NCBI RefSeq assembly: GCF_004770045.1
Contig: NZ_RQFO01000009.1
Location: forward strand, 1 to 64,000
Reading direction: 5' to 3'
Length of the DNA stretch: 64,000 bases
Source of the DNA: Leptospira montravelensis
Lineage (GTDB): Bacteria; Spirochaetota; Leptospiria; Leptospirales; Leptospiraceae
Both the position numbers and the translations under genes were made by a program. The notes beneath the pieces were generated by a model, which saw only the letters and a list, made by a program, of their open reading frames with translations, did not search any database and had not been told where the DNA came from. Positions 25,061 through 34,118 of the stretch are shown piece after piece; position 1 is the first letter of the stretch; each line of letters begins with the position of its first letter.

Positions 25061-26005
25061 TTGAGACTATTTACTACAGATCTTAGGATTTCGAATGTGC
25101 CCATAGTCATTTTATTTTTCTTTATTTTTTCTTGTTCTGAGCCTTTATCGGAAAATCGGTATCTACCAGAATCCTTACCTTCTGAGGAATCAATCAAGGA
25201 AACACTTTCATCAGAGATTCATATGAATCAATTAAATGAGAAAGCTAAGACCCTTGGAATCACATTACAAGAGTGGAAGGAAACTGAGAAAAAACTTGTT
25301 TCGGAATTGGACATCAATCATTACTGGAGTTCAGAAAAACATCAGTTACGAAGTTCCATGCAGGATACAGATGCAATTGATCGATTGCGCGAAATGATTC
25401 GCATACGTATTGTTTGGAGTCGTATCTTTCAAAAAGCGAATATTAGTATAAAGCAAAAGCCTTTTGACCAATCAAGGGCAACTATACTCTCAAAAATAAA
25501 TAGTAAGTTCACACCTCAATTGGGGCAACCCAAAGCAAAATGGGCGATCATTGAATGGAGTGATTATTTATGTGGATTTTGTAAAGAAACCTTTCCCCAT
25601 ACGAAAATAATACTTACGAAATACAAAAATCAGATTTTTTATATCCATAAAGATTTTCCATTGGATGGTGAATCAAACCAAAGTTTAGCACCGCTCGTTG
25701 TGTCACGTTGTCTGTGGGATAGAGACCCAAATCATTTTACAGATCATATGCAAAACCTATATTCTCATGCGAGAACAATGATTAAATCAGAGGATCCAAT
25801 ACCTAACCAATCTAGTGTTTGGTCTGAATGTGATTCACAAAGAGAAACAAAAAAATACTTAGATCTAGTAAAAAAGGATTGGGAAGAAGCAAAAAAACTG
25901 GGAGTCACTGCAATCCCTACATTCTGGGTGAATGGTCGATGGATCGTCGGCTCTTTGAATACTGAGTCTTGGGAAAGAGTGTTGAAAGATACAAAAGGTC
26001 CTTAA
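25061..26005 (+). CDS. DsbA-like thioredoxin-fold lipoprotein
   Basis: The protein has a lipobox (FIFSC, Cys25 from the TTG at 25061), then a helical linker. A thioredoxin-fold domain carries the redox motif C171-G-F-C174 in EWSDYLCGFCKETFP, and a late cis-proline region AIPTFWVNGRW. It should act as a periplasmic thiol-disulfide oxidoreductase or isomerase anchored to a membrane. The start is uncertain: a GTG at 25097 has AGGA eight bases upstream but would leave a signal peptide without positive charge. The next gene, also a lipoprotein, follows within 62 bases. Confidence 0.85.
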   Translation: MRLFTTDLRISNVPIVILFFFIFSCSEPLSENRYLPESLPSEESIKETLSSEIHMNQLNEKAKTLGITLQEWKETEKKLVSELDINHYWSSEKHQLRSSMQDTDAIDRLREMIRIRIVWSRIFQKANISIKQKPFDQSRATILSKINSKFTPQLGQPKAKWAIIEWSDYLCGFCKETFPHTKIILTKYKNQIFYIHKDFPLDGESNQSLAPLVVSRCLWDRDPNHFTDHMQNLYSHARTMIKSEDPIPNQSSVWSECDSQRETKKYLDLVKKDWEEAKKLGVTAIPTFWVNGRWIVGSLNTESWERVLKDTKGP

Positions 26006-26066
26006 AAATTTCTTGCCTTCTCCATTAAATGCATTCTTGTTGATCCACATTTTGAAAGGACAGATT

Positions 26067-27536
26067 ATGAAACTTAAATCTTGTTTGTTTTCCTTTTTGA
26101 TTCTATTAGTTTTATTAACAGTGAATTGTGGCAAAAAACTCCACTTTTCGATGGTCACCTCCACTTCTATGGAAAATGGTCTCCCCTTTCTCGTATTAGG
26201 TGGAAAAGAGTGGAAAGCGGAACCAGGTGCTGAATTTGTTAAGTTACATTTTTATGCGGACAATGCGTTCGCTTTGACAAAAGTTTCTATTGAATCTTGT
26301 TCAGGTAAGTTCAAAGACCGAATTGCCGCCTATGTCAACTTTGATGAAGTATACGCAAGTACTGATGTTCAAAATTCAAATTCAGAAGTGATTTTTGATC
26401 CAGTTGTACAAGCTAGATCAGTAACTTTGAATTTCCAAAGAAATCAAAATATATGTATTAAGTCAGTTAAGTTTTATGATGAAAAAAAAAGTGCCTACAG
26501 GACCTACACACCGGAAATAATTTCTGGAACCGTTACTGCATCTGAAACTGCATCCCCAGAACCAACTTATTCTGTTATGAATCTTTTTGATTCTAAATAT
26601 GAAAATGGTTATTCGTCAGTAAAGGGTGGTGTTGGTGTAACGTTTAACTTTGATTTTGCTGAAAAGAAAAAAATATCAGTATTAAAGGTTTGGAATGGTT
26701 ACCAACGTTCCGATGTCCATTGTATTAAAAATGGACGTGTAAAGTCCTTTCTCTTGAAAGGAGATGATGGATATTTAGCGAAGGTCAACTTGGAAGATTC
26801 AATGGGCAGTCAAGAAATTCAATTGCCCACACCTTTTAATGGCCAAAAATTAACGATAAAAGTAGAAGAGATTTATCCTGGATTAACAGAAAAAGGAATC
26901 GTCTTATCTGAGTTACGGTTTGGTGATGATGGGGAATGGTTTGTGATGGATACCCTTCCTAAATCAAAAGATACCGCTGCAAAAAACTTTGACGCATTCG
27001 CAAAGGCTTCTTTGCGAAAAGTATTGAATCGAGGTTTGACGGGCAGAGAAGTTTCTGAAGTAGTGGATGAAACTATTTCCGATGTTCCAGCAGGTGCAGA
27101 AAATGAAGTAGCTATTGAGGAAAATTTAGATCCACCATCGTCATCTGATTGGACCATTCGTCTTCGGTCTGATGGTACTTTCTTTTTGGAAGGATCAACT
27201 GCACGTACAAATTATGATGCAGGTGAAGAAAGCTCTAATCGTTTTTATGGAATGGGAAATTATGAAATCAAAGATATAAGTCCAGGTAAAATTCAGATGC
27301 GAATTTTTGGATTCTTACGCAAACAAACATTTACTAACTTTTTAGATTACGGAGGTGGAGATTGTAATGGTTGTGGACGCGATTGTAATCTTGTGAAAAA
27401 TCCAGATCCGAACAACAGTGAAAAAATTTTCCAGGAGTTTGTTACCTTACAAATGCGAGGAAAACAATTCTATTTAACAAATGCTAAAAAAACTGAAAAT
27501 TTAGACTTCTCTACTTTGGAACTCAATTTAGAATAA
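26067..27536 (+). CDS. Lipoprotein with NADase-type glycan-binding (discoidin-like) domain
   Basis: The frame is open from 26013, but the ATG at 26067 is chosen because AAAGGA lies just upstream and a good lipobox follows (LLTVNC, Cys21). The middle has the beta-sandwich pattern of the NADase-type glycan-binding domain, including TYSVMNLFDSKYENGYSS and KVWNGYQRSDVH. The C-terminal part contains a cysteine cluster in GGGDCNGCGRDCN that could bind metal or form disulfides. The protein is probably surface or periplasmic and may bind carbohydrate. The following lipoprotein gene starts 7 bases after its stop. Confidence 0.75.
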   Translation: MKLKSCLFSFLILLVLLTVNCGKKLHFSMVTSTSMENGLPFLVLGGKEWKAEPGAEFVKLHFYADNAFALTKVSIESCSGKFKDRIAAYVNFDEVYASTDVQNSNSEVIFDPVVQARSVTLNFQRNQNICIKSVKFYDEKKSAYRTYTPEIISGTVTASETASPEPTYSVMNLFDSKYENGYSSVKGGVGVTFNFDFAEKKKISVLKVWNGYQRSDVHCIKNGRVKSFLLKGDDGYLAKVNLEDSMGSQEIQLPTPFNGQKLTIKVEEIYPGLTEKGIVLSELRFGDDGEWFVMDTLPKSKDTAAKNFDAFAKASLRKVLNRGLTGREVSEVVDETISDVPAGAENEVAIEENLDPPSSSDWTIRLRSDGTFFLEGSTARTNYDAGEESSNRFYGMGNYEIKDISPGKIQMRIFGFLRKQTFTNFLDYGGGDCNGCGRDCNLVKNPDPNNSEKIFQEFVTLQMRGKQFYLTNAKKTENLDFSTLELNLE

Positions 27537-27543
27537 ATTAAAA

Positions 27544-28161
27544 ATGAAAGTTTGTTTTCAGCAAATATCGGTCGTTATCTGTTCTATATTGTTTTTTTTC
27601 AATTTCTCTTGTGGAGGTGAAACTGAAAAATACGAACACTCAAATGTAGAGTCTACTGTAATAAATCCAATAAAAGCAAATAAGGTTTCCATTCATATTC
27701 AATGGGAATCAACAACTCTTCCCCTAAAAATGGAAATCCGAGAGCCTAACGGAGCACAAACGTTGGCTTTGTGGACAACTGGTTCGGTAAAAGAAGGGAA
27801 ATTGGTTCCTTTTGGTGATTTAATTCCTGAGAATACGATTGTCCTGAAACCAGGTTCCAAAAAACAGTTTTTACTTGTGATGAAAAATCCAACCGATATT
27901 GCTGTCCATTTTTTTGCGGCACCACATTCGGCAATGCCTGTTGAACATAGTTTTGGATTCAAATTTAAATGTTTATGTGTCAACCATGCTTTTACAGTTC
28001 CTCCAAAGGAAACTTGGTATCGAGTTGTGGAAATTCGACTAGCGCCAGATTATTTAGGTGATGAATTAATTTTAACACATAACCTAATTAGTATTAGTCG
28101 AGAAAGAATGTTGCAGTTTGAAAAAAGTGCTAGCAGTAATCTTCCCAGTGAAATGGATTAA
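27544..28161 (+). CDS. Lipoprotein with a Cys/His/Met-rich region, perhaps copper-related
   Basis: The signal peptide ends in a lipobox (FFNFSC, Cys23) followed by GG. Residues about 100-180 form a beta-rich domain with H122, H128, M131, H135, C143, C145 and H148. The KCLCVNHAFTVPPKETWYR segment recalls the C-x-C region of CtaG/Cox11 cytochrome-oxidase copper chaperones. That link is weak and based on pattern only. The gene follows the glycan-binding lipoprotein by 7 bases and is probably cotranscribed. No oxidase genes are in the window. Confidence 0.6.
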   Translation: MKVCFQQISVVICSILFFFNFSCGGETEKYEHSNVESTVINPIKANKVSIHIQWESTTLPLKMEIREPNGAQTLALWTTGSVKEGKLVPFGDLIPENTIVLKPGSKKQFLLVMKNPTDIAVHFFAAPHSAMPVEHSFGFKFKCLCVNHAFTVPPKETWYRVVEIRLAPDYLGDELILTHNLISISRERMLQFEKSASSNLPSEMD

Positions 28162-28761
28162 TTCTCTTCTGATACCAAATTACAAAAAATTAGAAAATCA
28201 TCTAAGCTCATTGGTTTTGCGATAAAATAACCTTGACCAATATCACATTTCATACTTTTTAATTGTTCCCAATCAATTTTTGTTTCTACACCTTCTGCCA
28301 TACATTTTATTTGTAATTTGCCTGCCATTTCTGTCATGGCGGCAGTTTCAGTAATTTCAAGTATTATAAATTTTGGATCTACCTCTAAGTTTTTTACGAT
28401 TTGAATAATTTTGTCTGCAAGTTTTTTATCAACTAATGAAGAGAGTGAAAGATTTACAGAGGTTGAAAAAAAAGGAGTAAATTCCCCATTCGTTAAAACT
28501 TTTAAAATTTCGTCTAAACTAAAAATTGATCCATTTTTTAATTCATATCCTGATTTGCTTTAACTGGGAGAGTTTTGCTGGTTTGATCATTACTTCGTCC
28601 ATTTCCACCGAAAGACAGTGTTCATTTTCTTCGCTCAATACATTGGCAGTGTAAGCTATGATCGAAATTCTTTTCTGAGAATTAAAACGTTCAAGATTTC
28701 TAATATCTTTTGTTAAAACATATCCATCTTTTGCGGGCATCTGACATTCTGTAATGATCAA
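28158..28761 (-). pseudogene. Decayed receiver-EAL (c-di-GMP phosphodiesterase) gene
   Basis: Reading leftward, 28761-28543 encodes a receiver-domain piece. It contains MIITECQMPAKDGY, where the phospho-acceptor Asp is Glu, and MIKPAKLSQLK, and it lacks the receiver N-terminus. A frame change near 28560 leads into an EAL-domain piece with the VNLS, FIILEITE, MAEGVET and CDIGQGYFIAKPMS motifs, ending at 28158. The part between LEITE and AEGVET that should hold the DDFG and KID motifs is deleted. The gene has therefore lost both ends or motifs needed for signalling and catalysis. Confidence 0.8.
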
Positions 28762-29090
28762 ATTATAATATAGGAAATAATAAAATATAACAACTGTGAA
28801 GTGGTGGATTAACTAATTTTTATGATGAATTTTATTCCGTTCGTTCTTAGGTATTTAAATAATTGAAAAAATTATCCTTAAAAATGTACAAAATGTACTT
28901 TTTTTATAGGATGATGCAATAAATTAAAAAGAGGTTTTTTGGTTAGTTGTCTGAAATGGACTGGATAGTTTTGTTTCCTGATTGTAAATCTAAGTAATCA
29001 GAATTCTGTAAATGTGAGTAAGTGAGAATGCCTAGGAAGTATGAAGGAGAATTTCTTTCTAGGCTTTTGTTTTAATATCTTTTAAGAAAG
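28762..29090. other. Gap upstream of the receiver-EAL remnant
   Basis: No gene is seen in this AT-rich stretch. It should once have held the N-terminal half of the receiver domain, but no trace was recognised by eye. The only clear structure is the hairpin at 29030-29071 beside the chemotaxis gene. Confidence 0.4.
29030..29071. terminator. Terminator-like hairpin after the chemotaxis receptor gene
   Basis: GCCTAG (29030-29035) pairs with CTAGGC (29059-29064), with extra AA/TT pairs inside, and TTTTGTTTT follows on the plus strand. It lies just past the stop of the leftward receptor gene, so it may act in both directions. Confidence 0.5.
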
Positions 29091-30356
29091 TTATTTGAAT
29101 AATAAAATCACTCCACCAATATCATCTGTTGTCGATTTTATTTTTTCCAAAAGTTTGGATAAAGTTTCACCTTCTGAAAATGTTGCTTTTACGCTAGAGT
29201 CCATTGCTTGTGCCACATCTGAAATCAATTTTTGCGAATTGTTTTGATCTGCAATGTTCTCTTTAATCTCAGCCAACATTTGCGATAGTTGATTGGATTC
29301 AAAAATTAATTTTTCTTTTATCTGACTCTGGTTAGTTGCAGATTCAGAAATAAAATCTATCTTCTGAAAAATTTCTTTTACTTCACTAATGATTTCTTTA
29401 TAGAGTTGATTGGTTTCGCTGATTTTTTGTCGGTTGAGTGTTACTTCTTCTTTATTCCGTTTTACGTTATTGTCAATTTCTTTGATGCTATTAGAAGTTT
29501 GTGTCGCTAATTTGGAAACTTCTTGAGCTACCACTGCAAACCCACTTCCGTATTCGCCAGCCCTCGCTGCTTCAATGGAAGCATTCAGTGCCAATAAATT
29601 TACGCGTTCTGAAATTTCTTTGATAACAACTACCATCCCTTCAATTTTCCCAGAACTCACGGCAATGTTTTCAATTACATTTGCCATTTCTTCTAATGCT
29701 TTGTTTCCTTTTTGAATTTTTTCTGAAATACCGAATGTTAATGTTTTTGATAAATTACTATTTTTTTCTGATTCGTTTATATATTCTGAGAGCACCTTGA
29801 TACTTTCTGAGACACTGATAAGAGTTTCATAGTTATTTGCAGATGCATTTTCTATGTTGGTCATATTTTCGGTCATTTTCCGAACAGCTTCTTCTAAGTT
29901 TTGAGAATAATTTTTTTGACGGTTTAAACTAGAATTAAATGAATCATCTACTGATTGTGCATCACCTATGGAAGTGGAAAGACCTTTTGTTGCATCCTTT
30001 AAAAGTGTGATGATATCTTGGAAAATATGAAGAAGTTCAAATATTGAAAGTAGGATGGAATCAACTTCGTTCCTTTTGTTCAGTTTCGATTTAATTGTTG
30101 GATCAATGTACAAACTTCCTTTAATTGCATTGGTGATGGTAGTTTTGATTACAGCAAATTGGACTTTGTAGTTTCTGATTTGAATTAACGCAAAAAATAT
30201 GGTGGCTAATGAAAAAATAAGACCTGCCGACTGCAATGAAACCATAACCCAATTGAATTCTGAGACACCAATTAATTGGTATCCCAGAGAAATGAGTTGG
30301 ATTGTGATTAATGCAATCGAGAGGAAAAGATACTGAGTAGATTTTCTATATTTCAT
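29091..30356 (-). CDS. Methyl-accepting chemotaxis protein
   Basis: This 421-residue receptor has two N-terminal membrane helices (about 10-30 and 37-60) with almost no periplasmic loop. A long cytoplasmic coiled coil follows, with the conserved tip [16 protein letters not shown] and [13 protein letters not shown]. It should form the chemotaxis core complex with CheW and CheA. Lacking a large sensory domain, it probably gets its input from a partner. The STAS-like gene 9 bases upstream on the same strand is a strong candidate, because the same domain is fused to the receptor at 53510-55213. Confidence 0.9.
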   Translation of the reverse strand: MKYRKSTQYLFLSIALITIQLISLGYQLIGVSEFNWVMVSLQSAGLIFSLATIFFALIQIRNYKVQFAVIKTTITNAIKGSLYIDPTIKSKLNKRNEVDSILLSIFELLHIFQDIITLLKDATKGLSTSIGDAQSVDDSFNSSLNRQKNYSQNLEEAVRKMTENMTNIENASANNYETLISVSESIKVLSEYINESEKNSNLSKTLTFGISEKIQKGNKALEEMANVIENIAVSSGKIEGMVVVIKEISERVNLLALNASIEAARAGEYGSGFAVVAQEVSKLATQTSNSIKEIDNNVKRNKEEVTLNRQKISETNQLYKEIISEVKEIFQKIDFISESATNQSQIKEKLIFESNQLSQMLAEIKENIADQNNSQKLISDVAQAMDSSVKATFSEGETLSKLLEKIKSTTDDIGGVILLFK

Positions 30357-30365
30357 GAAAGGAAT

Positions 30366-30758
30366 CTAAACCGACTCCAGCCATTTATATCCCTCTTCAG
30401 GAGTTTCAAAAATTTTGACTTCGATTCCGTTGGAAGCAAAAAAATCAACTAGGTTTTTTTCTGACATCGCGGAAAGCGCAGATTGCGGTTGCACCAAGGC
30501 CCATTTTTTCCAACCCGCTTTGATTGCTCTTGGAGTCCAGTCGTTGTTTAACCACTCCACATCCTCTGCCGTATGGGTTCCCATATTTCGGTTGTCTGAA
30601 AGCCATTTGACAGCCTTATGTTGGATGAGCGCCTCAACACCTTTATTGAGACTTTCTTTTAAATTGGCTCCTGTGTTTTTCCCATTCTGAGTAAGAACAA
30701 CGATCTTTTTATCCTCAAGGTATTCTGTAACTGCCGTTGGGCATTGAAAAATAATCAT
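30366..30758 (-). CDS. Stand-alone STAS/SpoIIAA-like protein paired with a chemotaxis receptor
   Basis: This 130-residue cytoplasmic protein is homologous to the C-terminal domain of the receptor at 53510-55213. Both contain KWLSDNRNMG / [10 protein letters not shown], then an EW-N-W-P segment, then QPQSALSAMS / [10 protein letters not shown], and both end near WL. It is the first gene of a leftward pair with a receptor (gap 9 bases). The fold resembles STAS/SpoIIAA-like domains. The fusion implies that it works as a sensory or regulatory module of the receptor. The ligand is unknown. Confidence 0.7.
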   Translation of the reverse strand: MIIFQCPTAVTEYLEDKKIVVLTQNGKNTGANLKESLNKGVEALIQHKAVKWLSDNRNMGTHTAEDVEWLNNDWTPRAIKAGWKKWALVQPQSALSAMSEKNLVDFFASNGIEVKIFETPEEGYKWLESV

Positions 30759-31022
30759 TCGATTTATCCTTTTAATTGATCTGATTCATATTTTTTAGAG
30801 ACGAAATTTGCAAGGTAATTCTATTTCGAAGGAAGGAATTTTTTAAAAATATGTATGAGATCGGAAGTGCGAAAAAAATTTTTGATTCGCTAGAACAATG
30901 TTTTTTTAGTCAAACGATTTATATTGAACTTTATTAAATTGTATTTTCTATTTCCCATATTTTGCAAAGAAAACTAGCATCGATTCTTTTATTGGAAAAT
31001 TTAAACAGAGATTGAGGAAAAT

Positions 31023-31262
31023 ATGGAAGAAAAGAGATATTGGCAAAATTCAGAACCATACCACCTAGTTGAAGTTATGTTGGAAGCAGATCGGGTAATA
31101 TTTAAAGATTGGTTTGACTCGGGAAAGGATCCCAATCGTTACGATTGGAGTTTAAATGAATTTTTAATGGGAGAAGGGAAATCACAAATTGAATACTTTT
31201 TAAGTCACTCTATTTACAATGAAATTTTGGAAGCTGTGAAGTATCGATTGATGAAAAGATAA
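31023..31262 (+). CDS. Small acidic hypothetical protein
   Basis: This 79-residue protein (MEEKRYWQNSEPYHLVEVML...) is rich in aromatic and acidic residues and predicted mostly helical. It has no signal peptide. A good ribosome site, TTGAGGAAAA, lies directly before the ATG. I do not recognise a family. It is a single gene facing away from the receptor operon. Confidence 0.65.
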   Translation: MEEKRYWQNSEPYHLVEVMLEADRVIFKDWFDSGKDPNRYDWSLNEFLMGEGKSQIEYFLSHSIYNEILEAVKYRLMKR

Positions 31263-31596
31263 TAGTTACTAATTTTTAGTATTAATTTTATTGATCGTAA
31301 TTTAAGTGATTAGTTTTTTTCTACTCGAAGCCGAGTTATATTTCTAATGGCTGCATGATGAAAATCATTTTTTTGCCACATAGAAAGACTTTGTAATTTA
31401 AACTTTACTATCTTTCTTTTTTATCTTTAGAATCATTCCATCTTATTGAAATTCAATTTCTATTACATAATGAAACTCTAATCCTTTCCATTGCCTAAAC
31501 TACGTTCATTAAAAATTTAATAAGAAGTTTTTATGGATAAAGTTTTTCTTGATTTTGTTTTAGGCTATATACATATAGGGGTATAGGTATTATGAA
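31263..31596. other. Gap containing the promoter of the quinone-oxidoreductase-like gene
   Basis: No gene is seen. A possible promoter and operator lie at the right end (31549-31590, separate entry). The rest is AT-rich with no clear structure. Confidence 0.5.
31549..31590 (+). promoter_or_regulatory. Promoter with CstR/CsoR-like site before the SQR-like gene
   Basis: TTGATT (31549-31554) and CATATA (31572-31577) are spaced by 17 bases. Overlapping the second element is ATATAGGGGTATAGGTAT (31573-31590), whose ATAGGGGTAT core resembles half-sites bound by CsoR/CstR-family repressors. CstR proteins control sulfide-oxidation genes in other bacteria, which fits the downstream gene. No csoR/cstR gene is in the window. 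Confidence 0.45.
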
Positions 31597-33054
31597 ATGA
31601 GAATTGTAGTGATGGGTGCGGGAATTTCGGGACATACAGCGGCTACGCTATTAAAAAGGTACTTGGGAAAAAAACACGAGGTTATTGTGATTTCACCAAA
31701 TACCCATTGGAATTGGATTCCTTCCAATATTTGGGTAGGTGTAGGAGCTATGGTTCCAAAAGATGTAACCTTTGCATTAAAACCTATTTATCATAAATCA
31801 AAAATACAATTCATCCAAGCAAAAGTAACGAATTTATATCCAGAGGGTGATAAAACATCCGAACAGGCGTTTGTTGAATATGAATCGACAGCACCAGAAA
31901 CAAAAGGTCAAATCAACCGAATAGGTTATGATTATTGTATCAATGCCACAGGCCCAAAACTTAATTTTTCTGCTACACCTGGACTTGGTCCCGAAGAAGG
32001 TAATACTGTTTCTGTATGTACTTATTTACATGCAGAAGAAGCGAATGAAAAATTACAAATTCTCATTCAGAGAATGAAAAAAGGGGAACTTCTTAATTTT
32101 GTATTTGGTACAGGTCATGGGATGTGCACTTGCCAAGGTGCCGCTTTTGAATATCTATTTAACGTAGACCATGAACTAAGAAAGGCCGGAGTTCGTGATA
32201 AGGCCAAAATCCTTTGGATTTCAAATGAATACGAGTTGGGTGATTTTGGGATGGGAGGAATGCATTTAGAACAAGGTGGATATGTAACTAGTAATAAAAT
32301 ATTCGCCGAATCATTGTTTGCCGAACGAGGTATCCAGTGGAAAACTAGGGCGCATGTGTCGAAAATAGAAAAAAACAAAATATTTTATACTACACTCGAA
32401 GGAGAAGATGGTTTTGTAAGATATGATTTTTCAATGTTAATTCCCCCTTTTAGCGGGGTAGGATTGAAGGCATTCAGGAAAAATGGAGAAGAATTCACCT
32501 CAACATTGTTTGCTGCCAATGGGATGATGAAAGTGGATGCAAACTATGAATCTAAAAATTATGAAAATTGGGATTCGACAGACTGGCCCAGTACTTACCA
32601 ATCACCGTTTTATTCTAATTTATTTGGGATCGGTATTGCTTTTGCACCTCCACATCCCATTTCGAAAGTGATGAAAAATGGCGACGGAATTCAAATCTCT
32701 CCAACACCACCAAGAACTGGGATGCCTTCTGCGATTATGGGAAAGGTGGTTGCACAGAATATAACTCACCAAATCAAATCAAAAACTAAAGAGTTAAAAC
32801 ATAAGGCTTCTATGGCGGAGATGGGTGCAGCTTGTATCGCCTCAGCAGGTAATGGAATTTTTTCTGGTACTGCGGTTTCCATGACAGTATATCCGATTGT
32901 TCCCGATTTCAAAAAGTATCCCAAATGGGGGAGGTCACTTACTTACACGACAGGTGAGATTGGCCTTGCAGGTCATTGGATCAAGATGCTTCTGCATTAT
33001 ATGTTTATGTACAAAGCTAAGTGTAAACCTGGCTGGTGGCTGATTCCTGAATAA
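31597..33054 (+). CDS. FAD-dependent oxidoreductase, sulfide:quinone oxidoreductase-like
   Basis: The N-terminus has the dinucleotide fold GAGISG (7-12) and an early HWNWIPSNIWVG segment typical of sulfide:quinone oxidoreductase relatives. An ATGP motif lies at 117-120. Cysteines at 141, 177 and 179 (HGMCTCQGAAFE) and one near 412 could serve as redox sulfurs. The enzyme would oxidise sulfide and pass electrons to quinone at the membrane. The length of 485 residues is longer than common types. The upstream site resembles a persulfide-sensor operator, which supports the assignment. A 64-residue gene follows after 18 bases. Confidence 0.75.
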   Translation: MRIVVMGAGISGHTAATLLKRYLGKKHEVIVISPNTHWNWIPSNIWVGVGAMVPKDVTFALKPIYHKSKIQFIQAKVTNLYPEGDKTSEQAFVEYESTAPETKGQINRIGYDYCINATGPKLNFSATPGLGPEEGNTVSVCTYLHAEEANEKLQILIQRMKKGELLNFVFGTGHGMCTCQGAAFEYLFNVDHELRKAGVRDKAKILWISNEYELGDFGMGGMHLEQGGYVTSNKIFAESLFAERGIQWKTRAHVSKIEKNKIFYTTLEGEDGFVRYDFSMLIPPFSGVGLKAFRKNGEEFTSTLFAANGMMKVDANYESKNYENWDSTDWPSTYQSPFYSNLFGIGIAFAPPHPISKVMKNGDGIQISPTPPRTGMPSAIMGKVVAQNITHQIKSKTKELKHKASMAEMGAACIASAGNGIFSGTAVSMTVYPIVPDFKKYPKWGRSLTYTTGEIGLAGHWIKMLLHYMFMYKAKCKPGWWLIPE

Positions 33055-33072
33055 AAATTATCGGAGAAAAAT

Positions 33073-33267
33073 ATGAAACAAGAAGAACTGGTAGAATTAT
33101 ATATTTTGGATCAAAAGGAATTAATGTCTTCTTACAAACAAGGTGATTTTGTAGCACTTCCTAATACATACACCAAATTCTTTAGAAGATTTTTCCCTTG
33201 GCAATTGGTTAGATTTATTTGGATTAATATTCGTATGATGGTGATGATTTTTAAATCCCATCGTTAA
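33073..33267 (+). CDS. Small basic protein cotranscribed with the SQR-like gene
   Basis: This 64-residue protein begins MKQEELVELYILDQ and has a C-terminal amphipathic or hydrophobic segment (FPWQLVRFIWINIRMMVMIF) ending in basic residues. It could peripherally anchor to the membrane. CGGAG lies upstream of the ATG. The close spacing (18 bases) suggests that it assists the oxidoreductase, perhaps as a membrane tether. No family was recognised. Confidence 0.6.
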   Translation: MKQEELVELYILDQKELMSSYKQGDFVALPNTYTKFFRRFFPWQLVRFIWINIRMMVMIFKSHR

Positions 33268-33375
33268 ATGAATGAAATAAATTTTTTCATAAGCAATTCT
33301 TCAGAAAACTTTTCTTGGGATTCTTTTTTGGTTGCTTGATCTGTGGATTGTTCAGGGAATAAACCATAAATTCAT

Positions 33376-34005
33376 ATGGCAACATATTCTAAAAAAGACT
33401 ATTGGATGATTGGCTCTCTTCTTTTTTTAAGTTTGGTACCTACCATTGCTGGTGGCATTCGTTTCCATCAATTGATGACAGGGAATGGTTATACGGTAGA
33501 AAACCAAAGGTTCTTTAATGATCCGATTCCTGTTCTTGTTCATATACTTGCAGTTCTTTTTTTTAGCATTTTAGGTGCGTTTCAATTTTCGCCAGGCTTT
33601 CGAAAAAAACATATTGTTTGGCATCGAATTTCTGGACGATGTTTAGTATTTATGGGACTTGTATCAGCTCTCTCCGGTTTATGGCTTACACTCGTTTATC
33701 CTAAAGTTTCAACAGATGGAGATTGGCTATTTGGAATCCGTTTGGCAGTTGGAATCTGGATGTTCCTTTGTATAATGGTAGGGTTTATTTTTATTTTAAA
33801 AAGAAATATATCGAAACATAGCCATTGGATGATTCGCGGTTATGCGATTGGAATGGGAGCGGGAACACAAGTTTTTACACATTTGCCTTGGTTTATCTTT
33901 GTAGGGGGAGATCCATCCGGAGTTCCCAGGGATTTGATGATGGGAGCAGGTTGGTTTATCAATTTTGTTTTTGCCGAATGGATCATTCGAAAAAGAAATT
34001 TGTAA
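33376..34005 (+). CDS. DUF2306 membrane protein
   Basis: This 209-residue protein has about six membrane helices. It carries the DUF2306 pattern: HRISGRCLVFMGLVSALSGL in the middle and HSHWMIRGYAIGMGAG later, with conserved histidines at helix ends. The function of the family is unknown, though the paired histidines suggest cofactor or metal binding in the membrane. It follows the SQR-like pair by about 108 bases on the same strand. Confidence 0.8.
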   Translation: MATYSKKDYWMIGSLLFLSLVPTIAGGIRFHQLMTGNGYTVENQRFFNDPIPVLVHILAVLFFSILGAFQFSPGFRKKHIVWHRISGRCLVFMGLVSALSGLWLTLVYPKVSTDGDWLFGIRLAVGIWMFLCIMVGFIFILKRNISKHSHWMIRGYAIGMGAGTQVFTHLPWFIFVGGDPSGVPRDLMMGAGWFINFVFAEWIIRKRNL

Positions 34006-34081
34006 ATTGGTAGATTAATGACTTTTATCTCTTTTTAGCTGAGTTCCTAAAAAACAGGTTTAAAATTTGATTGACAGAATG

Positions 34082-34093
34082 GTGTATATACAC
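34082..34093. promoter_or_regulatory. MarR-type operator upstream of the marR-like gene
   Basis: GTGTATATACAC is a perfect palindrome 37 bases before the MarR-family gene start, just after a TTGACA at 34071-34076. The identical 12 bases recur at 34630-34641 before the thiolase gene, indicating autoregulation and control of the thiolase. Confidence 0.7.
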
Positions 34094-34118
34094 AGCTTGC
34101 TAGTAAAGGCGATTTAAA

